Assembly (NCBI GenBank): GCA_004020315.1 | Contig: SAQG01000034.1 | Coordinates: forward strand, 1 to 64,000 | Direction of reading: 5' to 3' | DNA length: 64,000 nucleotides | Source: Mesorhizobium sp. | GTDB taxonomy: Bacteria; Pseudomonadota; Alphaproteobacteria; Rhizobiales; Rhizobiaceae | In this document: piece after piece, positions 8,865-16,055 of the stretch | Layout of the letters: every line of letters starts with the position of its first letter | Position numbering within the stretch: position 1 is the stretch's first letter | The notes under the pieces: model-generated | Databases searched by the model: none | Told to the model about the DNA's origin: nothing | The model's input: only the letters and a program-made list of their open reading frames with translations | Position numbers and translations under genes: made by a program

Positions 8865-8922
8865 GCACTTGGGGTAAGCAGCTTGTTCAGAGTCTCACGA
8901 TCGTCAAGGGTGTCGCGCCAGG

Positions 8923-9882
8923 CTACGGCGCTTCCATAGAAGAGACTTCGAAACGGCGCAAAAAGGTAAGCAGGGCCTGCGTCGGACGCGGCCAGTGGTA
9001 GTTGCCAGCATGAAGCCAGCTGCGGGTGTTGGGCACGTTTGTGTTGGCCTTGACCCAGTCGAGCAGCTCGTCATGTGGCACCACAAAACGCTTGCCGACC
9101 GTTGTTATATTTAGGATTACGCCCTTGCCAACAAGCTCTCGCACTACGCCTGGACGGTTTAGCGAGCGAATGTGTGGGGATGACTCACTACCATCTCCAC
9201 TGGCTCGGCGGCGCGGTGCACGTCGATGCTGGATACCCTCACCCCCAGCCTTCGGGTGGAACTTGTAGTCTGGTGATCCTGGCCGCAGATCGGGTGCTTG
9301 GTCGGAGTTCACGACCCTTCGCACGAAAGTCTGGTAAAGCTCGCCGTACCGCTCCGCATAGGCTGTTTTGATCCACGCAGTGATATCTGCGCGCGCCCCA
9401 TTGCGATGCCATTCCGTCTTGGCGATCAAAAACCAGTTGCACGGGTGAATGTTGAGCAGGAAGCGCCGCTGAAGTTCGGCCCGCGTCCAGTTCGTCCAGT
9501 CAAGATCACGATCCTTGACAGGCAAGATATGCGCCAGATGGTAGCCGGCGGAATTTAGGGTCTCGCTGCCCACGATGCCAAACATATGAGTAGGAACCTC
9601 AGCAAAGAATTGCGCGGACGCGCCTTCAATGGGCTGCCCGCCCAGCAAGAATGCATGAAGCCACCAACCCGGCGCGTTGTCGGATGGCATCAAAATATCT
9701 CCCCGAGCGGTCGTATAGAGAGCGCCTCGCTCCTGCCCCCTGACCTGTCGGACGATATGCACCGGGCGATCGCTCGATATATAATTGGAGAGAAAAGCGT
9801 CAAAGGCCTTGACCCTCTCGAGGGCCGGCAGATTGGGCTCTACAAAGCCGCAGTAGAAGCCGGCGAAATCGCCATCGAACAT
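8923..9882 (-). CDS. Hypothetical protein, possibly HNH-nuclease-like
   Basis: I do not recognise the family with confidence. The 319-residue frame from the ATG at 9882 (preceded by AGGTGCCCGGAA) contains GYHLAHILPV at residues 113-122 and then RRFLLNIHPCNWFLI near 139-153. This spacing of histidines and an Asn-rich block recalls HNH-type nucleases. The C-terminal third is basic and ends with a region like a small DNA-binding or winged-helix domain (RPGVVRELVGKGVILNITTVG). The frame is open further upstream, but those residues look non-coding. It is divergent from the NYN-LOTUS gene, about 210 bases away, so the two may share a control region. Confidence 0.55.
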   Translation of the reverse strand: MFDGDFAGFYCGFVEPNLPALERVKAFDAFLSNYISSDRPVHIVRQVRGQERGALYTTARGDILMPSDNAPGWWLHAFLLGGQPIEGASAQFFAEVPTHMFGIVGSETLNSAGYHLAHILPVKDRDLDWTNWTRAELQRRFLLNIHPCNWFLIAKTEWHRNGARADITAWIKTAYAERYGELYQTFVRRVVNSDQAPDLRPGSPDYKFHPKAGGEGIQHRRAPRRRASGDGSESSPHIRSLNRPGVVRELVGKGVILNITTVGKRFVVPHDELLDWVKANTNVPNTRSWLHAGNYHWPRPTQALLTFLRRFEVSSMEAP

Positions 9883-10091
9883 TTCCGGGCACCTGATAAG
9901 CGCCACGTTTCCTCCGCTATTTGTCTGACCAAGGACGTCGTTAAGAAGGCATTGTCGCTGAGCTCTAACACAAGAACCTTGGAGGACCAAAAACGTAAAG
10001 CAATTGCTACTTACGAGACGCCTTCTCGCGGCTCGGGTTCTATTTACATGGGCGTTGCGGCTTTCGCGGTTAACTGGCACAAAGAGTGACA

Positions 10092-10832
10092 ATGGCAACC
10101 GATACGACGTCCACTCTTGCCCTGTTGATCGACGGCGACAATGCGTCGCCAAAGATCATCGTCGGCCTCTTGGCCGAGATCGCCAATTATGGCACTGCCA
10201 GTGTCAAACGCGTCTACGGAGATTGGACCGGCCCAAATCTCAAAGGGTGGAAAGAATGCTTGCTCGAGCACTCGATCCAGCCGGTCCAGCAATTCGCCTA
10301 TACGACGAGAAAGAACGCGACCGATGGCGCGATGATTATCGATGGCATGGACCTGCTCTACACTGGCCGATTCTCTGGCTTCTGCATCGTCTCGAGCGAT
10401 AGCGATTTTGCAAGGTTGGCGGCAAGGATTCGCGAGCAAGGCGTCACAGTCTATGGCTTCGGTGAGCGCAAGACGCCCCGTCCTTTCATTACGGCTTGCG
10501 ACAAGTTCGTTTATTTCGATGTCCTCAACGCATCCGAACAGTCGGCAGCCGCCCCCCTGCCGAAGACAGCAGCCACCAAACCGGCTGCTGCGCAGAGCAA
10601 GCTCGATAAGGCCACGCTCGATATGCTATCAAAAGCGGTCGCAGCCTCGGCCGATGAAGATGGGCGGGCCAACCTTGCTCGCGTCGGGGCACACTTGGCG
10701 AAACAGTCCCCAGACTTTGACGCACGCAACTATGGCTTTCAGCGTCTCAGTGATCTCGTCGAGGCCTCCGGCATTGTCGATGTCGAACGTATCGGAGAGA
10801 ACCCAAAAGTCATAATGGTAAAACTCAAATAA
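10092..10832 (+). CDS. NYN-domain ribonuclease with LOTUS/OST-HTH domain
   Basis: This 246-residue protein has an N-terminal NYN (PIN-like) domain: LALLIDGDNAS near residues 9-19, then DGAMIIDGMDLL and SSDSDFARLAARIR, which supply the conserved acidic residues of this metal-dependent RNase fold. After an Ala/Pro linker, residues about 175-245 form a LOTUS (OST-HTH) domain (ANLARVGAHLAKQ, FDARNYGFQRLSDLVEAS), a probable RNA-binding module. The pairing is typical of LabA/limkain-type proteins. I chose the ATG at 10092 over the GTG at 10086. It probably cleaves or binds RNA, and its targets are unknown. Confidence 0.85.
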   Translation: MATDTTSTLALLIDGDNASPKIIVGLLAEIANYGTASVKRVYGDWTGPNLKGWKECLLEHSIQPVQQFAYTTRKNATDGAMIIDGMDLLYTGRFSGFCIVSSDSDFARLAARIREQGVTVYGFGERKTPRPFITACDKFVYFDVLNASEQSAAAPLPKTAATKPAAAQSKLDKATLDMLSKAVAASADEDGRANLARVGAHLAKQSPDFDARNYGFQRLSDLVEASGIVDVERIGENPKVIMVKLK

Positions 10833-11070
10833 GGAAGCTGTCGGTCCAGGCTCACCTGGTCACCAATCCTTATCGGTTGCCGCGTAGCGTTGAGAACTCT
10901 TCGTGCTGCTGTTTCCCGATCGACTCCGCCGCTCCTTTGATCCTTTCAGCTTCTTCGCGAGTTCGGGTGCATAGGGTACCATCAGACCACCGAGCCATGC
11001 CGCTGAGATCATGAGATCGCGACGCTAGGCAAGATGTCCTAGCCGTTGAGATCCGCGTCTCCACCCCCTT
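10833..11070. other. Intergenic, no clear gene
   Basis: About 240 bases between the NYN-LOTUS gene and the recombinase. A 64-codon minus-strand frame (start at 11064) is rich in charged residues but matches nothing I recognise. I do not call it. Confidence 0.3.
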
Positions 11071-11652
11071 TCACTTCGCTAGTTCCTTCGATCGGGCCCG
11101 CGCCTGAGGGAAGTATTGGTAGAAGGTGACGCGGCTCACTCCCAGGCGGCGGGCGATATCGGCTACCGAGATATCTCCAGCCGCGAGCATGGCTTTTGCA
11201 GCTCTCATATCATCTTCAGTGAGCTTGGGTTTTCGTCCACCTTTGCGACCGCGGGCGAGAGCTGCCTTGAGCCCCTCCATGGTCCGCTCACGATTCAGGT
11301 CTAGGAAATATTCCGCCATAGCACCGTGCATCTGAAGAGCGAACCGGCCGTGTGCGGTCTCGCTGTCGAAGTGCTCGGTCAAGCTTTGGAACTTGATGCC
11401 GTCCTGGCGGAGCTTGTCAATTGTTCGCATCATTTCGACAAGGGAGCGACCGAGCCGGTCGAGCTTCCACACCACCAGCACGTCCTGCGGCCGGAGATAG
11501 GCGAGGGCGGCCTCGAATTCCGGACGCTTGCTCCCCGCCTTACCGGACTTCTTCTCCTCAAAGATTTTCTCACATCCGGCGCGCGTCAGCGCGTCTCGTT
11601 GCATGTCGAGGTTCTGGTCTGCGGTTGAGACGCGGGCATATCCAATAAGCAT
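11071..11652 (-). CDS. Serine recombinase (Tn3-type resolvase/invertase)
   Basis: A 193-residue small serine recombinase. The N-terminal catalytic domain starts MLIGYARVSTADQNLDMQRD, with the catalytic serine in RVST. LVVWKLDRLGRSL supplies further active-site residues. The C-terminal helix-turn-helix (ISVADIARRLGVSRVTFYQYF) binds the crossover site. The ATG at 11652 starts at the conserved sequence. A TTG at 11673 with AGGA upstream could add seven residues. Such enzymes resolve transposon cointegrates or multimers. No matching transposase is next to it, so it is probably the survivor of a Tn3-like element. Short TTTTCC/GGAAAA repeats upstream may be its site. Confidence 0.9.
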   Translation of the reverse strand: MLIGYARVSTADQNLDMQRDALTRAGCEKIFEEKKSGKAGSKRPEFEAALAYLRPQDVLVVWKLDRLGRSLVEMMRTIDKLRQDGIKFQSLTEHFDSETAHGRFALQMHGAMAEYFLDLNRERTMEGLKAALARGRKGGRKPKLTEDDMRAAKAMLAAGDISVADIARRLGVSRVTFYQYFPQARARSKELAK

Positions 11653-11664
11653 GTAAGGATAGTG

Positions 11665-11775
11665 CGAACTCAACGTTTTCCTGTCAATAGATTTCCTAAC
11701 ATATTTTCCTTACGCAATTGCCGTTCTTCGTCGTCTCACTGAGGCGATTCTCAAAAGTGTAAGGAAAACGGTCGA
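11665..11775. promoter_or_regulatory. Possible resolution (res) site with GGAAAA repeats
   Basis: Directly upstream of the recombinase are several copies of a short motif: CGTTTTCC near 11672, TTTCC near 11690, TTTTCCTTAC near 11703 and the inverse TAAGGAAAACG near 11760. Resolvase binding sites are arrays of degenerate inverted repeats at this position, so this is a plausible res/promoter region. The assignment rests on position and repeats only. Confidence 0.35.
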
Positions 11776-12374
11776 TTGCAGACACAATGCCGTGCAGACC
11801 GCGACCGAACTTATAGCCTCCACTGCATAAGCGCGGGCTTTTTGCCTGTCAGGGAGGCCACAATCGAAGGTCGTGGAGGGGGTGGAGGTTTTGCCGTTTG
11901 ATCGGCTGCCGGTAAGGAGCAAGGAGCGCCAGGAGCGGTCATTGCCGAGCAGATATTCTAACGTCGCGTTCGGGCCCTGGAAGCGGACCGTCCGGTTTAG
12001 ATGTGTACGACGCCGTCAGCAGGGCGTAGTTGTGGCGGTTTCGGACGATAGCTGGCGTCGAGAACGATGCCCGCAAAGGGCACGGCGAAGTAAACGTTCG
12101 CCACCGTAGCTCAGGCGCTGCTCCACTATGGCCGCGTGGACACCGCCAGCGAGGTTGCCAGCCAGAGTGGCTCCTAGCGGGCTGTGCGCCGCTCCAATGG
12201 AAGGCTCCGACCAAACTGCCTGACAAACGATTGTCTTGCCGTCGGAGTGACTAATTCCTGGATTGGTCGCGTCCGTGGCATCTGTCGTTCTGAAACCGGT
12301 CGCATCGCCTTAGCGCTTTCTAATGTAGCCGGTTTTGCGAGGAAGTGACTAGCGTTCAGCTGCTACGTCACGCC
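11776..12374. other. Intergenic, scrambled sequence
   Basis: About 600 bases with no convincing gene on either strand. It looks like fused mobile-element debris downstream of the exported-protein gene. I see no terminal repeats that would define an element. Confidence 0.35.
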
Positions 12375-13049
12375 CTAGTCTACCGAAGGCTCCAGGACCC
12401 CGCATCTGTCATCGCCCAGTCGCGCGTAGGCAGTCCCGAACGTGCGGCCTATCCAGGCGAAGAATGCAGATTCCGCAGCACGGTTCATATCCTTTTCATA
12501 ACCATCCGCTGTTGTTCCGTTCGCTGGCTTCTTCTTCTCGCGCCTCTCATAGTCGGCCAAGCCCTGTTCAACTCCAAGGTTGGCCCAGTCGAGAGTGCCT
12601 TGGCTCGGTGGCGCAATCGGCCAGTCAGTCGTTTGCAGACGCTCCTCCTTCCCCTCGGCGATGAGCTTGACCTTCATGTCATGATATTTTTTCGGCAGTC
12701 CACGAAATTTTAGGTCACCCGTCTTACTCGCCTCATATCGCATGAAGAAGTAGTGCTCCGCGGCTACCAGCGGCAGCGGATTCGAGCGATATTTGTCGAC
12801 CGTTCTACAGGCCTGAAGTTTCGCAAAAGCGCTATCCGATTGCTCGACACTCAGATTCTTCTCTATCACCTTCTTCATGGCCGCCAAATCGGCCAGGTCC
12901 TGGCCATCGAGTTTATCTAGAGCCGACAATATCCACCCGGCCGTCTTTCTATTCTCCTCGCCGGTAAACTTATCGGCCGCCACCCCAAGCGTCGGGGCAC
13001 ACAGAGCCAAAATCACTGACAGGCCGATCGCGAAAGATCTGCATTTCAT
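12375..13049 (-). CDS. Exported hypothetical protein
   Basis: A 224-residue protein with a clear Sec signal peptide (MKCRSFAIGLSVILALCAPTLGVAA, cleavage about residue 25). The mature part is mainly helical and charged, with two cysteines late in the sequence. I do not recognise the family. It shares its strand with the stator/exported-protein operon upstream and lies downstream of the decayed genes. It could therefore be a last member of that system, but about 130 bases and pseudogene remains separate them. No disruption is visible. Confidence 0.65.
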   Translation of the reverse strand: MKCRSFAIGLSVILALCAPTLGVAADKFTGEENRKTAGWILSALDKLDGQDLADLAAMKKVIEKNLSVEQSDSAFAKLQACRTVDKYRSNPLPLVAAEHYFFMRYEASKTGDLKFRGLPKKYHDMKVKLIAEGKEERLQTTDWPIAPPSQGTLDWANLGVEQGLADYERREKKKPANGTTADGYEKDMNRAAESAFFAWIGRTFGTAYARLGDDRCGVLEPSVD

Positions 13050-13174
13050 TGTCGCCGCATCTCCTAGGGTCGATCAATCAGATCGACTTCACATATGTGG
13101 TGGAGTTCTGATCCACCGAGACACTCGGTTCTGTCCTGCTTGCATGTTGTCATTTGTTCTTGCGGCGGTCCACT

Positions 13175-13819
13175 CTATTTTCGTTTGACCTTGACCATCA
13201 CTCTCAACTTCGATCGTTTTTTGCTGATATTGTCGTTCAGACGCTCGTCCGTCCATATCTGCTTACTGTTCGCGGTATTGAGGGTGCCAATAGCCCCGAT
13301 AGAGGCCACTAGACGTCCGCTCGTCCGAGCCGGTTGGACGACCCCACGCTCACCGCGAAGATGGCTTGGGGACGGTGATGCTGCAGGCGTAGCGCGGGCT
13401 GCCCTGCCTGAAACTGCGCTTCCTTTCGTTGAGGGTGGAAGAAGGCCTCCGGATAGCTCGTCGGCGGCCGGTAGGCCCGCTCCTCGATGTGGACCGAGAG
13501 TTCGATGTCAGGATTTGCAGCGATCTTGCGGGCAAGACGAAGGTCCCCTTCCACCCTCCGTCGCCGGACGCTCCCACTTCCATTTCCGACGACACGATGG
13601 GCGGGCTGCTGGCGCGGTCGAGCCCTTGCAGACGGAACACCATGCGCGTTTCCATTGTTGCATCGACAGGGCTTTTTCCTTGCCATTCTTCATCGAGCGT
13701 CGCAGGCCCGGACACGGCCATTTCCAGTCGCATTCGCGTTTCATCGGCAGGTTCGGCCTTGAGTTCGAGGCTGCTTTCCCTCCGGGTGAGCAACTGGAAC
13801 TCAAAAGGCTCGCCAGGGA
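13175..13819 (-). pseudogene. Frameshifted remnant of an unidentified gene
   Basis: Coding-like sequence survives in three frames in succession on the minus strand. First comes EPFEFQLLTRRESSLELKAE through MVFRLQGLDRASSPPIVSSE, then ARKIAANPDIELSVHIEERA, then GAIGTLNTANSKQIWTDERL, ending in a basic tail and a stop near 13175. At least two frameshifts are needed to join them. The upstream edge coincides with a 14-bp inverted repeat that looks like mobile-element ends, so the 5' part was probably lost there. The family is unknown. Its strand and position suggest it was once part of the operon upstream. Confidence 0.55.
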
Positions 13820-13822
13820 AGG

Positions 13823-13873
13823 AGTGTTGATTTCCGCTGAGAACTGACCCGGGATTGGGCGGAAATCAACACC
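13823..13873. repeat. 14-bp perfect inverted repeat, likely IS-end scar
   Basis: GTGTTGATTTCCGC and its exact complement GCGGAAATCAACAC enclose 22 bases beginning TGAGAACTGACCCGG. To my recollection this resembles the terminal sequence of IS21-type elements. No transposase lies inside, so it is either a solo end or the scar of a lost element. It could also fold as a strong hairpin in transcripts. Confidence 0.6.
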
Positions 13874-14007
13874 ATGCCGTCGCAGACTACCTCGCCCGGG
13901 CCATCTACGCCGCTATCCCGGCGGCAGGCTACTCGATCCCGACGTGGGGAACAGCAGCGGGGCAGTAGCTTCCCCGGCCGCATCGCCGGCGCCAAAGGAC
14001 TCTGCCT

Positions 14008-14336
14008 CAGGCAGTATTCTCCGGCTTCTTGGCCCAATTCTCGTTGTGGAACTGCCAGGGCAGGGACTCGGGCGGAATGGGTACGATGTACTTCATGTAG
14101 ACGTCGAGGACTGCTGGTTCTGGAAAGTTGCGGGATCGATCTGCCCGTCCCGGAGCATTGGTCCCAGAAGGCCGGCGCGACCGAGGACGACGATGTCGTT
14201 GTAGAGGGCATCGCACTTGTTCGAGCAGGCACCGTAACTGAGGTGACCCTCTAGACCCTATCGTCGCAGGACCGCCGCGCCAACTGGTAGAACGCCACCA
14301 TGGCGACCTTCTTGTCCTTGGCCGCTGCCGTCATGG
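14008..14336 (-). pseudogene. Frameshifted small gene after the second ExbD-like gene
   Basis: An ATG 14 bases after the ExbD-like stop opens MTAAAKDKKVAMVAFYQLAR and hits a stop after 27 codons. Coding-like sequence continues in other frames: GHLSYGACSNKCDALYNDIV, LGRAGLLGPMLRDG, then EPAVLDVYMKYIVPIPPESL, ending WAKKPENTA. Two frame changes would restore a protein of about 105 residues. I do not recognise it. The spacing says it was the next gene of the stator operon. Sequencing error is an alternative to decay. Confidence 0.55.
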
Positions 14337-14350
14337 CGGCCACCCGCAAC

Positions 14351-15031
14351 CTAGAACCCGAAATGGTGGCATTCGGTCATCCCGACGCCTGTCGGCACAG
14401 TGATCGCGCCGACCGCGTCTTCCACCTTGGACGAGCCGACGGTCTGCTTGCGCACGGTCATCAGCTTCGTTTGGATCGCAATCCCGGGTCGCTCGCGCGC
14501 AGAACTGTCGTCGCTGGCCACGCCGAGCCGTACGCACCAGAAGGACGTCGGTTCGTCGAGCATCACCACAAGGGTGGGTAGCCGGACCCCGGGGTCGACT
14601 TCCCACGGCGTCAGTCCGAACGTCCAGACCTTGCCCGCGCTGTCGTTGGATCGGGCGCCGACGACCTCCCGCAGCGAGCCATTGCCCTTGAGTCTCGATG
14701 CGTCAATGCGGATAGGCTCCTCCAAGGCCCTGCCTTCGCTGTCTAGGCGCTTGAGGATCACGATCGGCCTTGCCGTCGTAGAGTCGATGTCGACAAAAAG
14801 GAACGCGCGGTCCGTTGCGGCCGGGGGAAGCCCACCCGCCTGATTGGCCGGCGCTGCCGTTAGGATGAAGAGGAACAGGGCACCGCCGAACGCGCAGGAA
14901 AGCAGGTCCACCATCGACAGGACCGCTCGCGCCGTGTGCACGCGCGTATCGTCAGCCTTGCGTCGCGAGCCACGCAGCCGCAGGCGCGAACGATGCAGGC
15001 CCGTGTCCGAAATCTCGTCACTCCCGGACAT
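14351..15031 (-). CDS. ExbD/MotB-like single-pass membrane protein (second paralogue)
   Basis: A 226-residue protein with a basic cytoplasmic N-terminus and one membrane segment (LSMVDLLSCAFGGALFLFIL, residues about 39-57). Asp42 stands at the start of that helix, as the proton-accepting aspartate does in ExbD, TolR and MotB. The rest is predicted periplasmic, without an OmpA-type peptidoglycan domain that I can see. I chose the ATG at 15031 because upstream residues of the open frame are low-complexity. It overlaps the preceding ExbD-like gene by 14 bases. It most likely pairs with the ExbB-like protein as part of a proton-driven stator. Confidence 0.75.
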   Translation of the reverse strand: MSGSDEISDTGLHRSRLRLRGSRRKADDTRVHTARAVLSMVDLLSCAFGGALFLFILTAAPANQAGGLPPAATDRAFLFVDIDSTTARPIVILKRLDSEGRALEEPIRIDASRLKGNGSLREVVGARSNDSAGKVWTFGLTPWEVDPGVRLPTLVVMLDEPTSFWCVRLGVASDDSSARERPGIAIQTKLMTVRKQTVGSSKVEDAVGAITVPTGVGMTECHHFGF

Positions 15032-16055
15032 TAGCCAACCCCATGGAGGCAAAGGGCGAGACGTCGAGGCAGAGCGGGAAGAAGCCGGAGTCGTTACATT
15101 GAAGCCTATCCAGTGACTCCTCCGGCGGGTCCGGCTCGGGGACGTATTCCGGCGGCGGCGTACAGGCCCAGCCGGCGAACGGTGCCACGCATTGATCCAC
15201 CGATGCGACGAAGGCACGTGTCCGCGACGGCTGGCCACCCACCAGCGAGGATATTTCGGTGTTGTCCTCGGGACAGATTACGACTGGCTCATCTTCCGGC
15301 AGCCCCGTGTGACGTAGCCAGCAGGCGAGGAGCGTCCTGCTGGGCTGGGCGACGGTCACGTGCTCGCCGTACCGCCAGGTAAGCCGGTCTACGGCACCCA
15401 TCCAGCCGATCACCGATGCAACGGGCTGGGGCGACAAGATCGTCAGCTGCCCGGCATAGGCGGCGTTGCTGGCACGGTCCGGCACGAGATCGACGCTGAA
15501 GAAGCTGGGCATCGGCGTCGCGATGTCGGCGTAGAGCCCCTTGCGATAGTTGAACGTAAGCTCGAAGGGGCGGACGCCATTGGCCGACGCGACCCAGTCG
15601 ACGAGCCTGACGACGGACACGTTGCGGCCGAGCACCATTGTGATCTCGGCGTCGATCGGCGTGTCGGGATTGGCGACCGGCCGCAGCGGGATCGACTTGG
15701 GCCATTTGAGCTTGCCGGCGTCAGGCACGACCTGGTCGTAGACGAAGCGCTCGAGCGGATCGGCTGCCTCTGGGTTGATGCGGGCAGCGGGGGCATCGCT
15801 CCAGCCCGGGAACGTGAGTTCCTGATCGGCCCGGATGGTGATGAACACCGGCCCGCTCTTTGCGCCTGCCAGTGCCCCCGCGCTCTCACCCTGGATGCCT
15901 GCGACGGTCCCTTGGTTGGCGAGGGCATCGATCTGCGGCTGGATGAGATTGAGGATGAACAGGAAGATGGCGGCGATAAAGCCGCAGCCAAAAAGGTCGA
16001 CCATGCTCAGCGTGAACGCGTCGCGCCGCTCGACCTGTTTCTGGGCGTCGCTCAT
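15018..16055 (-). CDS. ExbD/MotB-like single-pass membrane protein (first paralogue)
   Basis: A 345-residue protein with the same layout as its neighbour. It has a short charged N-terminus, then SMVDLFGCGFIAAIFLFIL (residues about 17-35) with the key Asp at position 20, then a large periplasmic part. The shared pattern S-M-V-D-L-x-x-C-x-F in both proteins argues for gene duplication and for a stator role. The periplasmic region contains several cysteines near the C-terminus (CAPFAGWACTPP, LQCNDSGFFPLCLD), likely disulphide-bonded. It overlaps the ExbB-like gene by 4 bases (ATGA). No peptidoglycan-binding domain is evident. Confidence 0.77.
   Translation of the reverse strand: MSDAQKQVERRDAFTLSMVDLFGCGFIAAIFLFILNLIQPQIDALANQGTVAGIQGESAGALAGAKSGPVFITIRADQELTFPGWSDAPAARINPEAADPLERFVYDQVVPDAGKLKWPKSIPLRPVANPDTPIDAEITMVLGRNVSVVRLVDWVASANGVRPFELTFNYRKGLYADIATPMPSFFSVDLVPDRASNAAYAGQLTILSPQPVASVIGWMGAVDRLTWRYGEHVTVAQPSRTLLACWLRHTGLPEDEPVVICPEDNTEISSLVGGQPSRTRAFVASVDQCVAPFAGWACTPPPEYVPEPDPPEESLDRLQCNDSGFFPLCLDVSPFASMGLANVRE

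Noticed and set aside
10870..11064. A 64-codon minus-strand frame downstream of the recombinase
   Set aside because: No ribosome site, no family match and no clear operon link.
13350..13793. Calling the minus-strand frame here an intact gene
   Set aside because: Coding character switches to other frames before its stop, so it is treated as part of a frameshifted remnant.
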